Under the pieces are notes generated by a model that had not been told where the DNA came from, did no database searches, and was given only the letters and a program-made list of their open reading frames with translations. Source: Proales similis (taxonomy: Eukaryota; Rotifera; Eurotatoria; Ploima; Proalidae). From it: DNA of 64,000 nucleotides. Location: NCBI GenBank assembly GCA_019059635.1, contig JAGVRJ010000011.1, positions 1,178,001 through 1,242,000 of the forward strand. The letters are read 5' to 3'. Position numbers and translations under genes: made by a program. Positions 41,340-49,943 of this stretch are shown here, in pieces; within the stretch, counting starts at the first letter, position 1, and the number at the start of each line of letters is the position of its first letter.

Positions 41340-42966
41340 GAGGCCTGAGCGCCAACCTCTTTGACTCGTTCTCCATTTCTCTCTCTCTCTATTGGCAGTT
41401 ATTGTTCTTTTACTCACGGACGCTGCTTTGATTTCCATCGCATTAAATACATAAAAGACGCTAAAGAGAGCAAATGCGCATGGCTCAGAGCAGCGTTGTT
41501 TGCGTTTATTGAACGTCAACTGTGTTTCCGTCTCACTTGGTTGGGCCACAAGTCTCATCGAGATCAAGGGTCCTTATTGAATCGACAGTCCTTTCAATCT
41601 AGCCTCTTAACAAACTTCCTCTTTCTAACATTTTCCGCCTGCTCGCATGCAATTCATTTCATATTCAGCCACTTCTTTGAGTGAGTTTATTGTTGTTGTT
41701 GTTGTTGTGGTTGTCGTCGACGTCACAAGCTTGGCTTGTCGGCGACGTTCCGATTGTCGACTCTGATTTGAACTCGATTGCCCCAGTAATGATAATTATC
41801 GATAGCCGTCTATTTTCAAATTAATATCGCATCACTCGAGCTTGGCTTACTTCAGCCACAAGTCAAGGAGAAGGCGAAATTTTGAAATTTTCAAGTGGTC
41901 CAGGCCGAGGTCGCTCGTTCTCGCTTATTCATTCGTGTTTTATTAGTTCAGACCAGGCAGCTAGCGAACGAGCCGAATCGAAAGAAGAGAAGAAAAAAAA
42001 AATGAAACGAAGGAAGCAACGGGAAGGAGAATAAAATTGTTGTTCATTATATCGGCATTTACATATCGGGCATCGATGGCAAACAGATCGGCTTGCTCAT
42101 TTCGTAAATCGCTATATTTTAATTTTTCTTCCTTAAGCAACGTTCAAAGACGCCATTAGGCAGTCAAATCAGCCAGGCACAAGCAGATTTGCTTGCTCAT
42201 TTATTTAATTGCACTCGATTTCATTTCAAACGAGCCGATTCACTCAGGCAAATAGCGTTTCTTTCTCACCCGGCTGCAGCATACGCCCGCAATAGTTTGC
42301 CAAATAGCACAGCCGACCCTCTATCCCTCTCCCTTTCTCTCTTTTTTTTTTAATTCTTTTCCTTTGACTTGTTCTCTCTGCTTATTCTTATTTTGGCGCT
42401 CGTTTTCGATTTAATCGCTTTCAAATGCCATTTTTCATTTGTCGTTGTTGTTCAGCTCCAGCTTTTCCAGTCAATGTTTGTACTTGCTCGCTTCTCTAGG
42501 CTAAATCGGCGCCTCGTATGCTCTTGTGTGAGTGCGCCAGTGTGCATATGCGCGCACGCGTGAATGTGTGCGTGATTCAGCGGCAGCTTACGAGAAGCCG
42601 GCGCTGGAGAAAAATCAAATTTTTTTCAACAAAGAAGTGTAGTCGAATGATAAACAATATCCGGCGGAGAGATAAGCCGTCCAACGCGCGTATTATTGAG
42701 TAAACACTCAAGTCGAAGCTTGTCTTGGAGGAGAACGAGAGAGGAATTGACTCTCTGCGAACTTTCATCATTTTTGTACTCCATCCATCACTTTCCTGGC
42801 GCCGGAAGTGCCAGACGAGTCAGAGTTCAAGACGCGAAAATAACAAAAATGAAAAATGCATTATTCGTCTAACATGCCTGAGTTTGCATTCGAGCTAATG
42901 GGAACGCGTTTATTTAGATTGCAAAGAACCAGTCAATTCGGCATCAGGTCGCGTTCGACACCCGCT

Positions 42967-43005
42967 ATGAATCGAACATACACACCGAGTGTAGTGTATA
43001 AATGA
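42967..43005 (+). promoter_or_regulatory. Upstream ORF overlapping the receptor start (ATGA)
   Basis: A 12-codon ORF (MNRTYTPSVVYK) starts at 42967. Its TGA (43003-43005) overlaps the main ATG (43002) in an ATGA arrangement. Such a layout can couple termination with reinitiation or repress the main frame. Whether it is transcribed depends on where the mRNA begins, which the sequence does not show. Confidence 0.5.
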
Positions 43006-45674
43006 GGCGAAAGGCGAGCAAACCGTGCAGGATTAGAGCCGGAGCGAAAGCAGCGGGCAAAAGCAACCGAGTAATGCAAAGGCCTCCGCACCACTGGTTC
43101 ACAAGGTCGATAGCGGCTGTATGGCGCGAGCTCGGCTCCGGCCTGACCCTTGGCAGACAGCTCATTCTTTACTTTGGAGTTGTGTTTTTCACTTCTCGCT
43201 CAGCGCTCGGCTCCTCCAATCACAGCGACGCAGTTGCTGCCTACTTCAACAGCGATCCGAACTCTCAGGCGTACGTGTCCATGTTTAACAAGAGCTCGTC
43301 TGAGGGACTCGAGCTGGGCGCGAGCCAGGACGGCTTCGTCGACACCCAAGACGCACAGGTGGCCGAACAAGGCAACGACGAAATCTACTCGTTCACTGCC
43401 AAAGTCATTCTGAGCACCCTGGCAACCTCGGCCAGCCTAATAACGGTGTTCGGCAACTCGCTTGTCATGCTGTCGTTCTTGTTCGATCGGCAGATTCGTA
43501 ATCCGACAAACTACTTCATATTGTCGTTGTCGGTCAGCGACTTTCTCATCGGTTGTATCTCAATGCCCTTCCTCACCTTATACCTTATGCTTGGCAAGTG
43601 GCCGTTCGGGCAGATCATTTGTAATCTGTGGCTCTCGCTTGACTACACGGTGTGTTTGACATCGATTTATACTGTTTTGTTTATCACTATCGATCGATTT
43701 TGCTCAGTTAAAATACCGACCAAATACAGAAAGTGGCGCACGCCGCGCAAGATCATCATAATGATCGCGCTCACTTGGATCGTGCCCATCTCCTTGTTTT
43801 TCCCTTCTATATTCGGCTGGGCCTACATCAGCGACGTGCCGTTCAGCCCGTACAACTGTGACGTCGCCTGGAGCTCGAATCAAGTGTTTAGCGTGCTGCT
43901 GGTCATCGGCTACTTTTGGATCACTTTGGCCATTATAATCACGCTCTACGTCTTCATCTATCGAGTTGCCTTGAATTTGGAGAAGAAGAGTAGGGAAAAG
44001 CAGCGCAAGTTGTCTTCACTAGTCGGCTGCAGTGCCACAAACACGGGCGCATTGGTCGGCGCGGTCGCTCTGCCGCCCAATTTGACCACAGCCGTGAGCA
44101 GAATGAACACAGAGAGCAGCACGAAATCGCCTGAAAACGACGACGACGACGACGATGACAACAGTGATTCGAGCCAGTCGAAACTGGGCAAACTCAAAAA
44201 GAAGGCGTTCTTCTTCAGACGCGGCAAAAAGAAGCACGCGCGCCAGAACGAGGAAGAAAAGCCTGCGATATCGAACGGCGAGGCCAAAACGCACGCGTCC
44301 AACCACCACAAGCAGCATGGCACGCAGGAAAAGAGCAAAGCAACATCAAACAACCTACTCAAGGTCAACTTTGGCCCCAACTATAAATCTTTGAATCAAA
44401 AAAAGAACATTTCGCAGTCATTAAGTCGAACCTCGAGTCGAATGGACGAGTACTCAAGCAGCTACGAGTCTCATTCGGAAGCGCACGAGAAGCGAACTCC
44501 GGAGAGTCAGAAAAAGCTTAAACATCAACAAGCGAATACATCTACAGGCGGCCGAAGCTCAGATCAAGCCAAGAGCGGTGAGTCAAGTCCGGGCAAAGTG
44601 GCCAGACCGCAGACTCTGGACATACCAAAGTCAAAAGCATTGAATCAAACTCAAAGCGAAGCGAACTTTGAGGCCGCAGTTGCTGCAACCGCGGCCGTCA
44701 CCAAAGAGGTGTCCGCGGCCATCGAAGCAATCAGCAATCCAAGTGATGAGCAGCCGAGCAGGCAGCTAAATAACGCGGCAGAAAACGAAGCCGCTGCGCG
44801 CTCCAGTCGACAGGCGTCGATCAAATCGAACAAAATACCGTTCATTGACGATGAGCAGGACGAGCTAAGCTATGTGTTGCATCGGCGTCAAATAAACAGT
44901 CAAAATCGCATGCCCATCAAAGAAGAGACAATTCTAATCAAGTCAAATTTGGTGACCGGTTTCTTCCAGAAAATCTCATCGCCCATGAAAAGTCTGTCCA
45001 GACGAGGCTCGCAGCGTTCCGGTACAGACGTCGAGGCGCAAACCTCCAAGTTCGAGACTTTGTACAGCCGGTCGTTTAAGCGCTCAAGTCCGGCGGCTAC
45101 GACCAATGAAACTCAGAGGCCTGAGACAGGAACTGACCAGAGCAGGAAAATGTCAACGCAAGTGGCCGCAGACAGCAAACCGGTGGACGATCGAAGGCCG
45201 CTTCTCGATCAGAACGAGGCCAAGCAAAGCGTGGAGGCAAACCAGACGAGCATGGAGATAACCGCTGTGACCGTAAAGAGCTCCAACACCATGACAACTA
45301 CAAGCGTGTCGCCTAGGCTCACGTTCAAACCCAACCCAATAGACAATAAACCGCCAGTGGTCACAAGCAGGCCGCCCGTAGTTCGACACCAAAAGCGCAA
45401 AAAATACGACAACCGAGCGCGCAAGGCTCTGCGCACAATCACATTCATCTTGGGCGCGTTCATACTGTGCTTTGCGCCCTGGCACGTAGTCAGTGTCTAC
45501 AACTCGTTCTGCAAAAGTTGCTTTGACTCTCACGCTTACCATCACTTTTTCTATTCGGCATATTACCTTTGTTACATGAACTCGCCCATCAATCCGTTTA
45601 TGTATGCGCTCGCTAATCAACAGTTCAAAAAGACTTTCTATCGAATCCTTAAGTTCGATTGGAGGCGCATGTAG
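43002..45674 (+). CDS. Muscarinic-type acetylcholine receptor (GAR-2/mAChR-B-like GPCR)
   Basis: Intronless 890-aa class A GPCR. N-terminus of about 127 residues with a hydrophobic stretch near 53-64 and Asn-X-Ser sites (NHS, NKS). TM1 is about 131-152. The amine-binding Asp3.32 is D214 in LWLSLDYTVC. The DRY box is DRF (231-233), followed by CSVKIPTKYRKWRTPRK, which resembles invertebrate GAR-2/mAChR-B. Intracellular loop 3 is enormous (about 480 residues, 325-800), Lys/Ser/Asp-rich and disordered. TM6 reads FILCFAPWHVV, with Phe at 6.48 where Trp is near universal and His at 6.52 where muscarinic receptors have Asn. TM7 has YLCYMNSPINPFMYA with an intact NPxxY. Coupling to Gi/o is inferred from the subfamily. 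Ligand preference is uncertain because of the TM6 changes. Confidence 0.8.
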   Translation: MRRKASKPCRIRAGAKAAGKSNRVMQRPPHHWFTRSIAAVWRELGSGLTLGRQLILYFGVVFFTSRSALGSSNHSDAVAAYFNSDPNSQAYVSMFNKSSSEGLELGASQDGFVDTQDAQVAEQGNDEIYSFTAKVILSTLATSASLITVFGNSLVMLSFLFDRQIRNPTNYFILSLSVSDFLIGCISMPFLTLYLMLGKWPFGQIICNLWLSLDYTVCLTSIYTVLFITIDRFCSVKIPTKYRKWRTPRKIIIMIALTWIVPISLFFPSIFGWAYISDVPFSPYNCDVAWSSNQVFSVLLVIGYFWITLAIIITLYVFIYRVALNLEKKSREKQRKLSSLVGCSATNTGALVGAVALPPNLTTAVSRMNTESSTKSPENDDDDDDDNSDSSQSKLGKLKKKAFFFRRGKKKHARQNEEEKPAISNGEAKTHASNHHKQHGTQEKSKATSNNLLKVNFGPNYKSLNQKKNISQSLSRTSSRMDEYSSSYESHSEAHEKRTPESQKKLKHQQANTSTGGRSSDQAKSGESSPGKVARPQTLDIPKSKALNQTQSEANFEAAVAATAAVTKEVSAAIEAISNPSDEQPSRQLNNAAENEAAARSSRQASIKSNKIPFIDDEQDELSYVLHRRQINSQNRMPIKEETILIKSNLVTGFFQKISSPMKSLSRRGSQRSGTDVEAQTSKFETLYSRSFKRSSPAATTNETQRPETGTDQSRKMSTQVAADSKPVDDRRPLLDQNEAKQSVEANQTSMEITAVTVKSSNTMTTTSVSPRLTFKPNPIDNKPPVVTSRPPVVRHQKRKKYDNRARKALRTITFILGAFILCFAPWHVVSVYNSFCKSCFDSHAYHHFFYSAYYLCYMNSPINPFMYALANQQFKKTFYRILKFDWRRM

Positions 45675-46074
45675 GCCCTTCCCAACCGTTTATTCTTCCG
45701 TTTGCCCTTGTTCGTTTTACTTTTTTTTTCTTCTCTGGTCGGTTTACGTCGCACTTTTCTCGATTCGAAAATTTCTTTTCAGCTGTTCAAAAATTCTTGT
45801 TTCAAATCTGATCAGTGATTTAAATTCAAATAAAGCATACACATGAATTGAAGCCATTCTCTTGCGCTCTGTCATTTATTCGGCTCGAGCCTTGAGTGGC
45901 AAGATCGAAGCCAACTCGATCCTGGCACTGCCGAGTTTTTGTTAGCTTGGATCTGCGCGCGTTTGTTGACTGCCACGCCAGCCAAATTCAGAATTCTCGT
46001 CAAAATTTTGTCAAGAGAAAATTGATAGAAATTTGAATCAGTCGATCAGAAGACTTTTGTTTGAAGCATCAAAA
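45675..46074. other. Intergenic between receptor and SPCS2
   Basis: 400 bases with the receptor 3' UTR (an AATAAA at 45829-45834) and the SPCS2 promoter. No other feature seen. Confidence 0.6.
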
Positions 46075-46838
46075 ATGACCAAGACCACGTTCAGCGCAGA
46101 GGTGAGAAGCGCATCCAGCCAGCCGATCATGAAGGACGGCTGTTAATTGTCGATTTCAAGATTCCGCCCGAAGAAAAAGAGACCAAGATCGAAAAATGGG
46201 ACATGAACGCAATGAAGAACGCCATGGACGACGCCGTTCGACGCTTCTTGGTCTCTCAGAAGGGCTTCACCGAAAACCACCAGCTCATGGACGGACGCTT
46301 GTTGATCTCCACGCTGGCAGTCGCTTTCTCCGGCTACGGCATTCTGTACGACTACCTTCATCCGTTCCCGGAGTCGAAGCTCGTTCTGATTGCCTGCGTC
46401 ACTTTGTATCCTTTTCTCTATCTTTGAGTCGATTTCTTTCACCTTTAAAACTAATTTTCCCTGACTCACTCCACATGTACTTTATCGCCATAGGAATACT
46501 GACCTTGTACACAAGCTACGTTGAGAAAGGATGCTTCGCAGCGGCCAAGTACAACGCCGACTTTTGGAAGTGTTCGTCAAAGCTGAAGAAGTAGGGCACG
46601 GTCACGAGCGTGGCAAACGAAGCATCTGAATGAACTTTAATTTAGAAATTCCGAACACATCTACCAGCTGGACATTGAGCTGCAAGAGGACGGGAGCAGG
46701 ACAGTGAAGAGAGCGGCCCATGAACTGCATGTCAACCGCTACTTTGACGAGCAAGGCTATTTATGCCCCAAGAATCTAAACGCCGATCTAGCCAAGCACT
46801 TTGCCGCCGTCTACAATGAGGATAAGAAGCGAAAGTGA
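46075..46838 (+). CDS. SPCS2: Signal peptidase complex subunit 2 (SPC25)
   Basis: Non-catalytic ER-membrane subunit that helps position signal peptidase for cleavage of secretory precursors. Exons 46075..46101, 46161..46405, 46477..46590, 46646..46838 give 192 aa. Family blocks: KIEKWDMNAMKNAMDDA, LMDGRLLISTLAV (start of TM1), YLHPFPESK loop, TM2 ending GILTLYTSYVEKG, then a soluble cytosolic C-terminal domain. The first exon encodes only nine residues. The second intron (46406-46476) does not fit GT-AG: only a GT-AT cut at a U12-type donor GTATCCTTTT keeps the frame and gives an exact, gap-free match of the TM2 block to other SPCS2 proteins. AATAAA is at 46861. Convergent with ALAS. Confidence 0.92.
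46406..46476 (+). other. Probable U12-type (minor) intron with GT-AT ends in SPCS2
   Basis: 71-bp intron. The donor GTATCCTTTT matches the U12 5' splice consensus. The 3' part contains TTCCCTGAC (46457-46465), close to the U12 branch consensus TTCCTTRAC, with the branch A 12 bases from the exon, as expected. The last two bases are AT. No AG acceptor in the region preserves the reading frame; the nearest AG (46492-46493) leads to a stop. Confidence 0.7.
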
Positions 46839-47265
46839 ACATTTCTCTTTGTCTAAATCGAATAAAAATCAAATTTGCTCTTGAGAGCGTTATTAACTCT
46901 ATCCCAGCGATCGCATCAGCAACAGGCCCAAGTCACCGGCCAGAATCGCACTTTAGAATTTAAACTACGAAAAGAAGGATAATGTGTTTCTAAGTTTATT
47001 CTCCAGCAAAGCAAAAGAGTTGAAGTGGGCATATCTTGACCAATTGACTAAAAGCTAATTGACTGGCGCTCTGGCAAAAGATCGCACTGAAATGAAGTGT
47101 TTATTTCTTAAACAACGGCCGGTTACTCAAAGTAAGTGATGATGATGATGGTAACAACTAAGATGCAAAATGGTGTTGCTAGTAACAAAATGAAGCTAAA
47201 ATTGACAGTTTTCCTAAAAACGAACTGATGCAAAATATGAATTTCAACTCTGAATGGTGTGCGGC
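46839..47265. other. Convergent 3' region of SPCS2 and ALAS
   Basis: AATAAA at 46861-46866 for SPCS2. Minus-strand AATAAA (TTTATT at 46995-47000 and 47100-47105) are candidates for ALAS. Nothing else seen. Confidence 0.6.
46861..46866 (+). terminator. PolyA signal of SPCS2
   Basis: Canonical AATAAA 22 bases after the SPCS2 stop codon. Confidence 0.75.
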
Positions 47266-48909
47266 TTAGTGCTGGCCTGAACAAGATCGCGGCTTGTCCA
47301 GTCTCATTCCGATCTTGTTCCAGATTGAGATGAGCGCCTCGACCAAATTGTCGACCATTGCGGGCGTGTGGTGCGGATTCGGAACAATTCTGAGCCGCTC
47401 CTCGCCCCGAGCCACGGTCGGATAGTTGATCGACTGAATGTAGATGCCGTGCTCTCTCAGGAGACGATCGCAGATCTCACCGGCTGCCTGAACATCGCCG
47501 ACCATTACGGGAACGATGTGGCTCGGATTGGCCATGACCGGGAGGCCGGCCTCGACCAAACGCTCCTTGACCACTCGGGCGTTGAACTGATGCTTGGCTC
47601 TCAGCTCACGTCCCTCGTCGCTTCGGCTCACTTCGATCGCAGCCAGCGAGCCGGCCAGCACAGACGGCGGCAACGAGGTGGTGAAAATGAAACCAGATCC
47701 GTAGCTTCTCAATGTGTCGACCAAATGCTCGGAGCCAGCGACGTAGCCGCCTATGTTGCCGAACGCTTTGCCCAAAGTACCGGTGATGATGTCCATCTTG
47801 TGCAAGATGTTGTCGCGCTCGCCGACGCCGCCGCCGTTCTGGCCGTAGAGACCAACGGCATGCACCTCGTCGATGTAGGCGATGCCACCGTACTTGTGGG
47901 TCACATCACACATGGCCTCAATGTCGGCGATGCTGCCGTCCATCGAGTGAACCGACTCGAACGCCACGATCTTGGGTGCGTCGAGAGGAAGACTCTTCAG
48001 AACGCTTTCCAAATGCTGCACGTCATTGTGTCTGAATATGATCTTGGGAACTCCGCTGTTTCTTATGCCTTGAATCATGCTGGCATGGTTGCCCGCGTCG
48101 CTCAGTATGTAGCAGTTGGGCATCATTCTGGCCAGAGTGTACAGAGTTGTGTCGTTGGCCACATAGCAAGAGGTGAATATCAAAGCGGACGGCTTTTGGT
48201 GAAGCTTGGCCAGCGACTCTTCCAGTTCGTAATGAAGAGGCGAACTGCCGCTGATGTTTCTGGTGCCTCCCGAGCCAGCGCCATACTTCTCGATTGCCTG
48301 AATTGCTCTCGACTGCACGTGCGGATGGCGACCAAGTCCTAAATAGTCATTGCTGCACCAGATGGTTATGTCCTTCACGCTCTGGCCTGCTTTTTCCTGA
48401 ACCACCGGGAATGTCTGAGCGTGCCGAATGACCCGCTTGAAGTTACGGTACGAGCCGTCTTTTTTCTTGTCGCTTATTTTACGCTCGAAGAACTGGTCGT
48501 AGTCGAATTTCTCCGCTCCGGACCTGGGCAACTCGGTGCTGGCGGCGAATTTCTTCGACGCGCTCTTGGTCACCGTGACCGACTCGCGTGAGTCCACAAG
48601 CTCCTTCTTGACGAGCACATTGTTTAGCTGGGCACTGTGCTTCTGAAAGAAAGGACAGTTGACTGTGTTGGTGCACGCCTTCAATTCATCGTGGCCTAGT
48701 TTCAAAGTTCATTTCGACCGTCTTTAGCTTCAGAGACACGGGAAGAGAGACGAGGCGTAATTACTTTCAGCTCTGACATCTTTGGTGGTCAGAGTGCGCT
48801 TGGCGTGGCTCATAAATGGACAGCGCTCGGCCGACTGCAATATGCTCTTGGCATTGCTGGCCAAATCGTTGATGGTAAACTGCGATAAATACCGACACTT
48901 TAGCAGCAT
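47266..48909 (-). CDS. ALAS: 5-aminolevulinate synthase, mitochondrial
   Basis: PLP enzyme that condenses glycine and succinyl-CoA to 5-aminolevulinate, the first and rate-limiting step of heme synthesis in the mitochondrial matrix. Exons 48909..48765 and 48695..47266 give 524 aa. The N-terminus is a basic/hydrophobic mitochondrial leader (MLLKCRYLSQFTINDLAS) with two heme-regulatory Cys-Pro motifs, RCPFM (C30) and NCPFF (C62). The catalytic core is strongly conserved: FDYDQFFERKI, WCSNDYLGLGRHP, GAGSGGTRNISG, DEVHAVGLYG, the PLP lysine in GTLGKAFG, and FTTSLPP. The C-terminus has INYPTVARGEERLRI and HHTPAM. The Cys-Pro motifs suggest heme feedback on import. Its presence shows that the animal makes its own heme, unlike nematodes and parasitic flatworms. 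The 69-bp intron is split between the two Cys-Pro motifs. Confidence 0.96.
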
Positions 48910-49943
48910 CTTGGTCGCTCTCTGTTATTGACGCGGTTGGCGAAAAGTCTAAAGCAAAGCGAAAGGTGTAGACGCTTTTAAGTCGCGACTTATATAATCA
49001 ACAGAAATATTGCCCTGTTTGCAATGCACTCGCTCGAGAGATCGCACGCGCGCACCGACAGCGACTGAAGTAGCGCTGCTACTGATTGCGTACTCGTCTC
49101 GATTCACGCTTCTGCTCATTATGCTTATATATGAGGGAGCAGGAGCAGAGAATGGAAATTAGCAGTCAGTCAGGCAGACATCCAGAAATGGGAAGAATTT
49201 GCAGATAATCCGAGCAATCGAGCAATTTTTTAGCAAATAATAAAAATGGCGACGCTCAGATCGGCTGAAATATTCAATGAGATCAAGTGCGAAGAGCAAA
49301 TTGCGACTGAATGCATTCGATCGTTGATTTGATTAAAAATAAAAAAAAAACGAAATTGGAACGAATCGTGTTCATGAGCTGAAAGAGAGCGAGAGAGAGA
49401 GAGAGAATGTTTAAGCTCTGACTGTGGCCAACCAACGAATGTGTCGCTTCTTTCGATAAGCTCTCAAAATTCTAAGGTTGATTCAACATTATTCTCGCTC
49501 TGCTCGCAACGTAGGACTCTCGTGCTTGAGCCAACTTATGCTCGCGAATCAAAGTAAGCGAACGAACAAAAGAAAGAGCTGAAAATGTGAGCGAGCGTTT
49601 GGAAATGAGACCCACGGCAAACAATAGAAAGAAAACAGAGAAACTAGAATTCGGAATTTCAAAATGTCGATATTCGCCCTCTTCACCGACTTGAACCGGC
49701 TCTGCTCTCGCTCTCCTTGGCTTTTCAAATTGAGTTTTTTGGTTGCAAACCGTTGCCGCTTGCAAACTAGCAAAGAGCGAGTGAGAGCCAAGGAGAGAGG
49801 GAGAGCACCTCGCCAGAGTCAGGTATCAAATGGCTTCTTCGTCTTTGCATTCAACCCGTCGATGCCGCCATATTAGTCATTATTACCACCAATCTAGCTG
49901 CGATGTGTCTCTCTCGGTTTTTTTCTCATTTATTATTTTCCTC
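48910..49943. other. Intergenic, ALAS promoter region
   Basis: About 1 kb between two minus-strand genes. It includes the ALAS promoter, an AG-rich run near 49389-49407, and the eIF3c polyA signal (TTTATT at 49929-49934). Small open frames here lack homology. Confidence 0.5.
49929..49934 (-). terminator. PolyA signal of eIF3c
   Basis: Minus-strand AATAAA only 10 bases past the proposed eIF3c stop, giving a very short 3' UTR. It supports placing the last exon here. Confidence 0.5.

Larger units (their letters stand above)
33906..43001. other. 9-kb gene-poor region upstream of the muscarinic-type receptor
   Basis: No ORF longer than about 170 codons, none with homology or coding-like composition, and no splice-linked exon set that I could build. 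It holds many simple repeats: CT runs (34120-34142, 38281-38338, 41311-41339), TG at 35815-35838, TTG at 41690-41707, and A/T-rich blocks. The size contrasts with gaps of under 3 kb elsewhere in the window. It may contain 5' UTR exons and distal enhancers of the receptor gene, or unannotated noncoding RNA. Nothing specific can be shown. Confidence 0.5.
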
